From assembly GCF_019649055.1 (NCBI RefSeq), contig NW_026570443.1:1-64000 (forward strand): 64,000 bases of DNA, in the 5' to 3' direction. A program made the position numbers and the translations under genes. This DNA comes from Paramacrobiotus metropolitanus (lineage: Eukaryota; Tardigrada; Eutardigrada; Parachela; Macrobiotidae). This document shows, one piece after another, positions 23,054-35,000 of the stretch (its first letter is position 1; every line of letters begins with the position of its first letter). The notes under the pieces are model-generated. The model had not been told where the DNA came from. It saw only the letters and a list, made by a program, of their open reading frames with translations, and searched no databases.

Positions 23054-24830
23054 TTAAGGACCAAACAGATCCGTGCGAGAATCGACCGGATATAAAGCAA
23101 GCCAAGGGTCTTTCGCTAATTGCAGCATAAGGTATTGCAGCCACCGTGGACATGTGCGGATCTGGTTCAGCGTTAGTCCCAAGGATTTCATGGGGGACAT
23201 GTCATGGAGATCGATTTCGGCCGGTATTTCGACGAACCTGCGAACAAAACGACTTTGGAACTTTACACAGTCTAACAGACGGATAATGAATCTTATTAAT
23301 ATTCGCTTCCAGTTTAGAATATTACACAAGTAAATCTTCAAGGAACTAAACTAAAGAAATGCGATGCTGAATGGGTTAAGGTTGAAAATTTAGCCGACGG
23401 TTTCTAGAGGGGAAAATCTACATGGTTAATAATTTGCGATACGTACAATGTAGGACTAAATGGTCGCATAGCCCCATACCCAGCATTCTGTACGCAAGCG
23501 GTGCAGTGCACTTGTACGAAACGGATATTTTGAACTCAGTCGTACAGTGCACTGCGCTGCATTCGTACTGAATGTGGAGATGTTGGGTATGCGACCATTT
23601 TGTCCTAAGCGTACTCTGGTAAGAAACAGCCCAGCGTTAGGCCAATAGGGTCTTCGGATTGGAGATATTCTCCGAGAAAATTCTCTTCCTCGACAGTGAA
23701 TGTGACCGGCAGGAATCGACCGAAGAATTCCATCGCCTTGTAGTTAACTTCTCCAAACACCTGGTCGCCTTCGCAAGGCCACCTTCCATTTTCACGCACC
23801 ACCACGGCTTTATCGATGGAGACAGTTAGAACAACCTGTCAGATCAGCAAAGAAAGATTATAAAAATGCGGATGACAGGCAGCGCCTGCGCTCTCACGGT
23901 TTTTTCACCAAAAAGCAATTTTTGCTTAAAGAGCTAAAGGTCCTATGAGTTGCAAAGGTTAAATTTTGTTAAAAAAGTTTATGCGATGATAAAACCAAAT
24001 AACCTAACCTGTGGCTGTTCGAACCACGATGAGAAGATTCCGGTGGAGAAGTGACAGCGCATGGTGACATTCTCTAGATTGACTGTCGTAACAAATGGCG
24101 CAGGACGATGGCGGCATAAATCATGCACGCACAAATGGACATTCTGCAGCGTCACCATATATCTCCTGGCACTGCTCTTGCCAACGTTGCTAGAATGGTA
24201 TAAAATCGCGGTCATCTCTTGTGCAACATCGGAGCACGTATAACGCCAAAAGAACGGCAGATCCTCCGGTTCCTCTGTCATCAGTTCTTCCCAGAGTGAG
24301 CCGGACCAGTATTCTGCCGGGGCTGCCGTTTCCGGTGGGCGACGGATAATAACATTACGGGTTTTGTCGGTTATGAAGCGTTGCAGCAGCAGTCGGCGAA
24401 AAGGCTGTTCCATCGCAGGCCAGTATACGCGCACACCACTGCCGTTCTCCATAATCGGTCGTGGGCGGGGTGTCAGCGGCATGGGCGCATACGCTTCCCA
24501 TTTGGTCAGGTCGACGATGACCGTCTTCTGGAGGTATACAGTACGGCCCGGTTGATCGCCTTCCATCGTTTGCAAACACTGCAACAAATTTTATCGGTAT
24601 ATTTGCAATCAGAACCTAATTAATTAATTAGTGTGTAATTGATCAATTCGTTGGTAATGATTATCGCCGAAGCTTTCTGCACATTTTGTCTCGATGAAAA
24701 CTTACACCGCGCAGTTAGTCAAATCGATGATATCCAGGAAGGAGAAGACGTGCAGCACACATTCTTCGGGCAAATCATGGAAAACACATGGCCCACTTCC
24801 GCTGGAGTTTTCTATAACAATGTCAGTCAT
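23054..24830 (-). pseudogene. F-box paralogue 1, frameshifted by a 5-bp insertion
   Basis: Four exons: 24706-24830, 24009-24578, 23615-23835 and 23054-23237. The F-box begins in exon 1 (DLPEECVLHVFSFLDIID) and ends in exon 2 (CKRWKAINRA), then a family-specific region (TVIVDLTKW, MVTLQNVHLC, LENVTMRCHFSTG) and a C-terminal domain ending in VDSRTDLFGP. F-box proteins are substrate adaptors of SCF ubiquitin ligases; no named substrate domain is recognised. Exon lengths 125/570/221/184 equal those of paralogue 3 except for 5 extra bases in exon 2 (around 24537-24542), which break the frame straight after the F-box. All splice sites are intact, so decay is recent or an assembly error. A MITE abuts the exon 3 donor. 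Confidence 0.75.
23446..23611. mobile_element. MITE, Tc1/mariner-like, copy 1
   Basis: 166 bp, TA-flanked, with terminal inverted repeats around TAGGACWAAATGGTCGCATA and an internal palindrome (GCAGTGCAC / GTGCACTGC). Apart from one missing end base it is identical to 56662-56828. It lies in intron 3 of F-box paralogue 1, starting at intron base +4, so bases beyond the GTA of that splice donor are supplied by the element. Confidence 0.85.
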
Positions 24831-26140
24831 TGTGTAATAATGAAATAGCCTGAGTATAACTTTCACAAATTAACGTATTCCAAATGCTTTGCATCAGATT
24901 CTCTTAAGCAAAGAAAAGTGCGAAACTAGACGGAATGTTGGAAGCAGTCCGAACAGCGTAAGTGCATTAAAAGATTAACCAAGCAATTAGCTTTACCGAA
25001 AACGATTATAAGCATCATTCCGGAACCATGGTTGCGTCAAGATCATTTGGCTGCGGTTTGATTGGCTTTGTTAGCCATTAATTACGGCGAAGATTACAGC
25101 ATTCAGATCCGTGAAGGTCACTGTTGTAATCTACTAAACACAGTACCATAGAATGTATATGCTGGCGTTCTTACCGCAAAGATACAAAGCAGGGATTTTG
25201 TTCATGGTTTCGGTTGCGCAACTTGCGATGCATAGCGTTATCGCGTAGTGATATCGGAGAAGCAGTTAGCAAGTGTAGTACCTCTTTTCTTACTGCGAAT
25301 ATATTTCCATAATTTTTAACGTTTAGATTGTAATTTCACAAAATGCGGTAACATCACAGTCCCAAAACAACAAGTCAAAGTGACAAGTCAAAGTTTCCAC
25401 AACTTTTATTTGCTTAAACGATCTCCTGCTATCTCCTCCAAGGTAAAAGTTACGTCAGACGCACTTTAAAAGACATAATACAGTTCCTTCTTGACGGTAC
25501 AACCGACGAGGCCAAAAAAACTGCATGTAGTTGAAATTTTAACGTATGCAACTGCACATTGAGTAAACGTATTTTCGGTGTGCGGCGCAAAGAGCAACAG
25601 TTTTCGGTTGCGCATTTTTTGCCTTCATTTCTTCGATTTTTATCAACTGTGTCAAGGTGGCATTAAAGCCAATTTTTCCGCATATAAATCAAATGCACTT
25701 GTGGTATTCGTACTGTGTCAACTGACGAAGATGCCAGCACGGCGCCCTGATCCACACTACACTATTGTGCATGTCATTCGGATGCTTAGTACATATGTGT
25801 GTTTGTAACTCAAGTTTGTCACCACAGCTTCGAATTTATTGTAACTCGCCGAGTTTGCACTGGCCTGACCTTTTGCTCGGCTGGCCTTGGCACATACAAA
25901 AAGATTTTGAATGCCGGTTCCCAGAGATGATACCTATGCACGGTGCTGCATGACCTTTCGTTTTTGCAGATGTAATAAGAACATACCAGGCAGAAAACAT
26001 TTTTCTTTTAGGGCAGATACGCTGCCAATGTGCTCTCTTAATACATAAAATATCTCTCTCGTACTACAGAACCAAAATCTAACTTTCATACCGCATTATA
26101 ATTATATAAATTTTTTGAGTATAAAACCTTCATTTCAGCT
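24831..26140. other. Spacer between F-box copies 1 and 2
   Basis: About 1.3 kb without a supported gene. One short stretch near 25105 (ATCCGTGAAGGTCA) recurs near 59117 in the equivalent spacer of the other F-box pair, consistent with segmental duplication followed by divergence. Confidence 0.45.
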
Positions 26141-27354
26141 CATCGCATACCGCTCCATCGCGTTGTAGTTTCCATCGCGTTGTAGTTGTGTATCTCTGTG
26201 CTTTTGGTCACCTTCATTTGGCCACCTTCCGTTTGTCCGTTCAACCAATGCCTTGTCAATGACTGTAGTCAGCATAACCTGTCAAAAGGAAATTATAAAT
26301 ACGAGAGGATGTCAGCAGCGCATTTCAGCACTCCCTGTACTTGAGCTCGCTGGGGTATGACTTTGCGGCATTATATGTACAGAGTATATGGCTAAATACG
26401 CGTGGTACGTAAACACCTGGTACAGCCGCAACGTCATTCTCCAACCGGCTCACGGAAATCAAAATTTTGCTAACTATAGCTGGTTTATTTAGAAACCCGT
26501 TTTCCCAGCTATCACCGTAAAAAGGTCACACGGTCTGATTGCTAACCTGCGTTGCACGTGGTTCGTCCAGTGTTGAGTAAATTCCAGTGGAGAAGTGACA
26601 GCGCATAGTGACATTCTCCAGACTCAGCAAATTGACAAACCGCGCCAAACGATAGTAGCGCAAATCATCGGCGCACAGATGGACGTTCTGCAGTGTCACC
26701 ATACATCCGTTAGCGTTCTTCTTGCCACAATCGAGAGATTGGTGCAGAACATCGGTCATCTCGTATTGAATATCGGAGCACGTAAAAAGCCAGCACATGG
26801 GCAGATCTTGTGGTTCCTCTTGCATCAGTTCTTCCCAGCGGTAGCATTCCCAGCGTTCTTCGGGGACTTCGGTTCCCGGTGGCCGGCGAAAGATGACGTT
26901 GCGGGTTTTCTTGGTTAGGAAGCGCCGGATCAGTCGCTTATGCCATGCGCCCTCCGCTACAGCCCAGTCGAACCGCGCTTCATTATCGTCTGGGCCATGC
27001 TGTGGACGGGGTGTCAGCGACAAGGGCAAGTACGTTTCCCATTTGTTTCAGATCAACGATTACCGTCTTCAGAAGATATACGGCGCGGTAGATGGATTTC
27101 CATCGGCAACAAACGCTGCAACAGGATGATAATAAATACATGAGAGTGATACATGATTCGCACATTTTATTAACTATCAGGTCTGTCAAAACGAAACCAA
27201 GGGTTTCTGAGTACAGATTGTACAACCACTTAGACTGCGCAATTGGTGCGATCAATAATGTCCAGGAAGGAAAAGATGTGCAATACCGACTCCTCAGGTA
27301 AATCGTGAAAGGTGCATGGCAGACTGGCGCAGCTGGCTTCCAGTGATCTTTCAG
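26140..27354 (-). pseudogene. F-box paralogue 2, pseudogene
   Basis: Exon 1 (27230-27354) encodes MTERSLEAS then FHDLPEESVLHIFSFLDII. Exon 2 (about 26550-27117) has CCRWKSIYRAVYL, MVTLQNVHLCADDL and LENVTMRCHFSTGIYS. Exon 3 remnant near 26140-26280 starts VMLTTVIDKALVER. Damage: the exon 1 donor reads CTAAGT where paralogues have GTAGGT or GTAAGT; an extra A near 27047-27052 shifts the frame after DLK; exon 3 decays into a tandemly repeated ACTACAACGCGATGGA; no exon 4 is found. It is closest to paralogue 4. Confidence 0.85.
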
Positions 27355-27499
27355 TCATTCTGAGGGGAGTTTAAAACGTTAGAAAAAACTCGGAAAATAA
27401 GAGAAAAGTCTGTTTTGTTTGATTGAAACTGCAAATGGGTAAAACAGTATGGATACCTAACCACAATAATATGCTCAAGGATGGTGAGAGAGAAGCGGT

Positions 27500-28200
27500 T
27501 ATTTTTTAGCCTTTATCCCGGATCTAGGATGCATCCTTGTCACGTTGCTGCATTCTCTGACCGAACTCTTCAATCATTATATAACAATTGAGGTGAAATT
27601 TCAGCGGAGCTGTAAGCTCCGTGAAGATTGTAATTACAATTAAAATGCAGTAAAAATGTCCAATACAAACTGCAGATAATATGCCTACGCATTCGGTGGT
27701 CCACCCGCTAATGCGTTTGTTTTGTTTCCCCCGTTTCTGCACATATTTACTGCTCAGAATTACCGCATTCGGCTGCAAAGCGTTTGAATCCGGTCACAGT
27801 GCACATGCTCTAAAGTCTAAAGTTCCTTCAAACCAGTAAAAACTTTTAAAATAGAGTTTCCTCAACTCAATATATTCATGGATATTTATTCCCATGATAT
27901 CTTCTTTCGCCATATCTCGATAAACAAATACGCTACATACAGGCTATCAAGAATTAACGATTCTACGGCATTTCGACCGTGACTTTTAGATGTATCGCTT
28001 TCGTTCCTGCACGTGCAACTGCCATGTGTGAAGACTCGAAGAGCAAATACCGCACCATGTTGGACATATGTCATTTTTTGTTCCTTCGGCATGCGAGTCT
28101 TTTGGCCCATGGTGTGAAGGTGCTATTGTTATGCTTAAAGAAATCGGGAAGAGGTTGTTTGTTCGAACCGGCGAGTCCCGATCCACTTCCTTTTTGTTTC
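27500..28200 (-). pseudogene. Degenerate gene remnant flanking F-box copy 2
   Basis: A minus-strand frame ends near 27524 and contains a hydrophobic, possibly membrane-spanning segment (VGILSAVCIGHFYCILIVITIF, split here as VGILSAVCIGHF and YCILIVITIF). Further remnants reach 28110. Blocks of it recur in the same order at 62250-63580 (for example TTACCGCATTCG, GGATATTTATTCCCATG, CGGCATTTCGACC). Both copies look decayed, and the ancestral protein is not recognised. Confidence 0.4.
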
Positions 28201-28495
28201 AACGTTAAGTTGGTTTTGGTTTTGGCCACCAACAGGCCCACCATCTCCTCACGATTGAACCGGGATCACTTTTTTATTTGATTTGTTGATATTGTTTTCA
28301 TGACGCTGTTCACTATACTCAAGCTTAATAAATATTATTCTTCTCTGATTTACTTACTTGGAATAGTGCATGTTGTTATGCGATGCGTGAAATCATTAGG
28401 TTGTTTATCCGCAAAGAATACTTAATCCAGTAAACTGAGAACGGAATAACATATGTTTTACCTTCACAGCAATGAAATCACTAACAGCCCAGATG

Positions 28496-28662
28496 CAGGT
28501 TAGGGCCATAGAGACCCATAATCCCACCCACAGCATTCCGAAGGCATGTGGCGCAGTCCGCTGTACGACTCAGCTAAAATATCCGGTTGTCGCACAAGTC
28601 CACTTGCCACATGCGTACGGATATCTGGATATGGGGTTATGCGTCTTTTTGGTCCTGAGCTG
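28496..28662. mobile_element. MITE, diverged relative of the 23446/56662 family
   Basis: 167 bp, the same length as copy 2, with matching ends (CAGGTTAGGGCCATAGAGACC and, inverted, CAGCTCAGGACCAAAAAGACG, 21 bases each of which only the outer 11 are diagnostic) and a shared internal CAGCATTC. The right end has a flanking TA; the left is TG. An older copy. Confidence 0.65.
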
Positions 28663-29066
28663 TACAATACTATAATAATTTTCCAGGACAATTTTTGTTG
28701 TAACTCCATAATTAAAGCAAGGTACAAGGGCGGACACACTACTTTAAAGTCAAAATTTAAACATTGCAAAAACAACAAAAATCTATCCTACTATGGATTA
28801 AAAGGTAACGTACTTGACATAGCCGTAGCATTTCCTTTAATATTTTAACAACCACCATATGCAGGATTTCCTGATCGTTGTGCACATTGAAAATTTGTTC
28901 ATTCTCCAGCCTTTTAATAAAATGTCAGGTTAAACAAAAAAGAACGCTTGCACGCGACACAGAACACTATAAAGCATGGTACACTGCAATAAAAGAAAGC
29001 GTGGTGCAAGACACACTAAATTTAAGAAACTTCAAGAGGGTCAACCTCCGCTAATAATGGTCCCCT

Positions 29067-32000
29067 TTAGTCTGTGTAGCACCCATCCAGCAGGTGCAGG
29101 GCCAACCGACTCAGCATGGTCACATCGAAATTGCGCAAGTCCATTCCATCCCACCACGCTACCGTGTGCTCGGGACTGAAAGCGCCGAACCTATCAACAA
29201 GTATCACTTTGAACGAGACGCATATCAGTAATTCCCCGGAACTCAGTCAACTCACATTTTAAAAAAGTGGCGAATGGGGCTCCACTCATCCGGATACACC
29301 AAGGTTTCCTTCCAGCGCGCATGCACGGCCGTCACCTTAGCGTGAACGCGCAGCGGAACGACCGGGCAGTGGTCATTGAGGGTGGATAATAAGCGTCGAC
29401 ACTGTTCCGCGGCGTTGTCCGTCGTGCGAAAGTGCAGATAAGGAATGCTCACGACCAAGGGAGACTGATCGAACCTGCCGTTATGCATCGTACCCAGCCA
29501 TGCGGCAGTGATATCGCGGAACAACCCTGCCAGTATCATCGGGGTGTTGGAGTTCAAATGGGACACGTTGTAATTAACCAACACTAGTTCGTTGCAGACT
29601 GCCCACAACTTCTGCAGCGTAGTGCACCGATAGCTGTTATCCTGATTACTGTTGCTTAGACCCAGAAACCCACTATTTGCCGTGCCATAATGATCAACAC
29701 TTTCCTTGACGACTAGGAAGTGCAGACGAATGCCCTTTCGTTCCAATACTTCACCCAAGACCAACAGCTTTAATGACACGGAGCGCGTATTCCCTCCATT
29801 ATCGAATAATGTCACCGTTCTGGTCTGTTGACCAATAGTACGATCCAGCATTGTCATGAATGTGTACTCGCATTTGTAGCTTTCAGTGTGAAATTCCCCG
29901 TTCTTGGGACTCCAAGCGTGCAGCGGACGGATATCGAGGACTATTTGACGATTACTGGCGTATTTCGGCGGAAGAAGCGCCCACAGCATGCAGACCCTGA
30001 TCGAGAAACAGGCCAATACACTCTCTCGCTGTGTGTAAGATGAGAATTCAGCTTAAAGGAACTGAAACGGTACATGGTACGAAATTAACTGGTTTTCATG
30101 AACAAAATCTTTTGATTTCGCTCACTCCCAAACAAATTTTCTTTTATGGCACTGCGTAGCCAAATGATGTGTACAATGGCGTGAGAATCATTTGTGCGTG
30201 CAATATCCGATTGGAACGTTATGAAAGAATTAAAATTCAAAAATGCGGTTCAAACGCACGGAGGCGAACCAAAAGTCACATTAGGTACTAACAGATCGTA
30301 AAATTTTGCTTAAAGACGTAAATTAATATGAACCGTGATTTGGTATAGTTTGGTTTTACATGGTTAAACCGTGGGTTGGTATAAAAATGATTTCCACGCC
30401 AATGTGCGTTTTCATGCAAAATTCGAAAGAGATCGGTCTATAATAAGACTTTTGGTGCACGGCACACCTAAATACAATTAAACTTACTAGAATTCTCTGA
30501 TAGCCGCAATTCCCCAACCGGATATTGCAAAACCGGTTGTCTTCATGGCCAGGCAAGCAGATCACTTGGCTACACATTGCCATAAGCCAATTCGAGAAAG
30601 TGGTTCTGAGGGTGAGTACGCAAAAGTTCTCGTGCATGCACACGAAGCCGGTGCCATGTAGGGTTGTCATTACGCATCGCACGCTATTGCAATGTGAGAC
30701 CGGGATCACTAGCGTTCACGTCAGTGGCGCTACGCCTGTGGCGCTACGCCTTAGGATTACGTGTCTGTGTTGTGTCTCTTCTGATTGGCTTGAGTTGTGT
30801 TAGTGGGCGCGGCATAGCACGTGCTGCACAGTGTTACACACTGTTGAATGGGCTCCACGCTTTACGATCGAGCTGCGCCGATCATTATTGATTTTCTGTT
30901 CTCCAGACTTTTCAATATTAAAAAGTCAGCGATTTACGGTGCGACGTTTGTGTTTCCGCATAGCTCGCGATCCATATCGTATCGCTCGCTTCCACGGGAT
31001 CTATTCCGTTTAGGTCTCCGTATCTGGATCACTGTTGGATCTACCATTAGATGGTAGCAGAGCCGACAGCGGTTCTCTGATTTGATTCGATTTGTGTCAG
31101 GCAAATTTGGCCTGTTATCTGACGTGTTATTTGTGACCAGTAAGGCACAGGTCTGTGTGACAGCAAAGCGCACACCACAAGCGGTGAAACTGCCTCATCG
31201 GACGTGGATCTCCAGCTTTGGTTTTCGGTACGGTATCTTCAGCGAAGAACCGTGCTGTTTCCTTAGCTGTGCAAGAGTTAAAGAGTTCAGTCGGCGGTGT
31301 TCCTCGGTGCGGAGTCTTCAGCGAAGACCTGCACTGGTGTCACCGTTACTCGGCAAGGCTTCAGCGAAGCCTAAGCCGTGGGCCACAAGCGGCGAAGCGC
31401 CAAAAGGGGCGCACGGGAAAAGACAGATCAGACTCCTCCAAACTGGAGTAGAGCGCCACTACTGTTGCTACGGCAGTCAGCCGGCACAGTAACCCACCAA
31501 AAGCGTGCGGCACAACCGTTACGGTAAAACCGGCGGCAGCGCGGGAACGGACAGTGGAAGAAGAATCTGGATCATCTGGATCGATTCTCGTGGAACGGAC
31601 GAGGAAACAGGTAGAAAACCCGTTATTAATTACGGGATTGGTTAGATGGTAAAATTCTCATTTTTCATTGGTCCGTACTGAGCTGAGCGTAGAAGTAGGC
31701 GGAGTTTTGCACACGGCGCGCATGTCTGGCCGTTGACCGTGACGTCAGGCAGATAAAAATTTTAAACGGATTAACGTGATTGGTCAGTTATCTGAGCCGT
31801 GATTGGTCGAAATTCGAACTGAATAATTTGAGCTAGCGGACCAATAGGAACGAAGTAAACAACGTAAATGGGTATTTTCCGTTGAACTCGAACTGTAATG
31901 GGAAATTCGATCTGAGATGAGATAATTGAGACGGAAAGTGACCTTTTGAGTTTAGACAAAGGAAAAGTGACCTTTGATCGAATTGAGCTTAAAAGTGACC

Positions 32001-35000
32001 TTTAGCTTGAATTGAACGGGAAAATAACCTTTTAACAGAAATTGAGCTGAAAAGTAACCTTTTGAGTTGAATTGAGCCGGAAAGTGACCTTTGAGACCAG
32101 GACAGGACTTTTGACTTCGAAAAGTGACCTTTACCGAAAAGTTGGAATTGACCGGATTGACCTATTTAAGTGACCTTTACGATTCGAAATTGACAAACGG
32201 TGACCCTTACTGAAGTGAAATTGAACTGAATAGTAGTACAGCGATATCAACAGCTGTAGGATTTCATTTCCTAATGTGTTTCGAACTGTAAAAGCTGTTT
32301 CGAAGTTTTGTCCGAAAGTGACCTTTTAGGGCAAATCTCTCGAACTTTTTATCGAAAAAGTGACCTTTACACGGGACTTAGTCGAAATTTTTCAGTCGAA
32401 AAGTGACCTTTAATAAGGACTTAGAAAAATTTCGGAGGTACAGAGTGACCTTTAGGATCATTGAATAAACCATACAATAACGTGTGTGTGAGAACAATTG
32501 GCAGGAGCGTCCAAGTTATCCGATCAACATGGACAAAGACCAAGAGGAACCGACATCCAACAGCAGTCAGGGAAGCAAAAGCTCCCGAAGCTCACAGCAA
32601 GGTGCACCAAATCCGTACAAAAAAGATTTGTACCCGTACTCACCTCCAGTTGGACATGATCGGAACACTCGAGCGCCCAAGGCATTCGAGAAGAAGGATT
32701 CACGAGGCTCTGATAGTACTTATCAGAAGGCGCTCGAGTCAGTCGCTAATCAGGAAAGCTCCAGCGACGACCAGAAGCACACTCCCGCGTCTACGGCGGG
32801 AGGCAAACCGATGAACCAGACAAAGGTCACAGGGGAGGATAAACCCACAGAAAGGGGAGCGGAACCAGTTGGAGCATCACAGCTTGATGCTACCATTAGT
32901 GGAACGAATGAGCAGGATAAAAATGTGAACCTGGCTCAAGTGGATGAGAGAAACACAAAGGTCACCGAAGAGGAACTGACTGAACTGGGATTGGATGACC
33001 TTTCACTGAATGATAAGACCGCAGGCGATGACCTTTGGTCAACTCCAATGGTCTCAGATGAATCGAATGAGTCTTACTTCACGGACGACGAAGCGACGAT
33101 GAATATGTCCTTCCAAACCGCGATGAAGGAGGCTGACCGTGCTGAAGGGATAACACCTTTCAAAGATATACCGGAGCACTTAATCGAACGGACACAAACA
33201 GGAAAGGTCATCAACGTACGACCACCGTCACCTAACAGTCCCACGTCAACTCTGAAGAGACGCGTGAAGGAGTTGGAAGAGGAACTCGAAGCCAAGGAAG
33301 GCCTGGTGACGAAGAGGAAACAGGAATATCAAAATCGGATAGGAACTCTGGATGCTCGTATCTATGAACTGGAGCAACAACAGGCCGACTTGGAAAGCGC
33401 AGCGGATGAATGGAAGATTAAATACGAGCGTCAAAAAGAACTCGCTGAAGAGTACCTGAAAATGGTAGATGACAGAGAAATGGAAGGTCATCTTGCGGTT
33501 AGCGAGTTGAACGAGAGTATGTCAGAAGAATCAGCTGAAAGGTCACGGCACTTAGCCGAATTAAAGGACGAGTGTGACCAGTTGCGTCAAAAGGTCACTG
33601 AAGCTGAAACTAAACGGGACGAATACGCGACCAAATTCGCAGAGGTCACACAACGGTTAACGACATTGGCAACGGAGACGTTCAAACTAAGGAATGACCT
33701 GAAGCTACGGGAGGAGGCTGTCAGTACTCTGCAACTAGAATCGAAAGGTCATCAGGAACGGGCGGACGAAGCTGAGAAGTTGCGCAATGATGCAATCAAA
33801 GCGATGCGAGAGGCAAGAGACATCACAGCTACTGAAGGAGAACGCCTGAAAGAAGAAATCAAAAAGGTCAACCAGGAGAATGAAAAGGTCACAGAAGACA
33901 TTGAAAAGGTCACTAAAGAAGGACTCAAATGGCAGAAGGAAGCACGGCGACTGGACACAATGGTCACAACATTGGAGCTGAAGGACAAAGAGTGGCAACA
34001 ACAGGTCGCTCAAAAGAGTCAGGAGATTGCAAAGCTGAACACTGACCTCGTCGAGATGACCACCACAGCATTGGCAAAAGATGATGAGTTGATCGCAATC
34101 AAGGATCAGCTGAGATCAGCCGCTGGGCAGTATCAGCAACTCGAAAACGAATCGAGTGAGGTGGTCGAGCACATCAAAAAGATGGAACGGGAAAATGAAA
34201 AGGTCACCCAGCAGGAGTCTTTTAAACTGCAGGAACACTTACGAAAGGTCAACCTGGAAAATTCTGATCTAAAGAGAGAAAGAGAAGAACTTCAACTGAG
34301 AACTAAACGATTGGAAGATGAGAACAAGGCGCTCCAGACGTCTAACAAGCACAAAGATGAACAACTCCTACAATATGGAGTTAAAACGGCAACAGTGGAG
34401 TCCCCTCCGCCCAGTTACAGCAAGGCGCATGAAACGGGCACGGGTAAAAGCTTCCACTTCGACATGCCGCTACGAACTGGTACTGGCAGAGGAAGTGTCA
34501 AAACGGAAAGGACGGGGAAAAGGCCAAAGATGACAAAGAGCCACCATCAGAAAGTTACCCGCATATGAGTCGAGGTGACCCTTCACAATTTCCCCCGCAC
34601 ATGGAAACAAATGTGTTCATTGATGAAGGACGACGGGACAGACCCCCCAGCCGGCAGGAGCGTCCAAGGAAATCCCGTTATGGAAAAGCGAAACGAAATC
34701 AAAGTGATGATGGAAGTAGCGAAGAAGACGATGACCAGAGAGCAGAAAATACAGCAATGCAACTGACAAAAGCACTCAACTCGATGGCCAGGAAAACACC
34801 ACTCATGACCTTTGACGGCAGTCGTGACACAGTGAGTGGGTGGACACGATTGGTGAAAGAAACCCAAAGGACTTATCAGTTGACGGACGACCAAATCATG
34901 ATTGAGATAGCCAGTGCAGTGAAAGGTCCTGCAAAAACATGGTTTGAAGGAGAAAAGGACATCGCAGCAGAAGATGGAATCGAATACTCAATAACAGAGT

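Noticed and set aside
23450-23607. Structured non-coding RNA with a long hairpin
   Set aside because: The near-identical copy at 56662, terminal inverted repeats and TA flanks identify a MITE.
29067-30016. Independent gene starting at the Met near 30016
   Set aside because: An acceptor at 29997 and matching phase join this exon to the F-box half at 53789; the Met-led extension is intron sequence.
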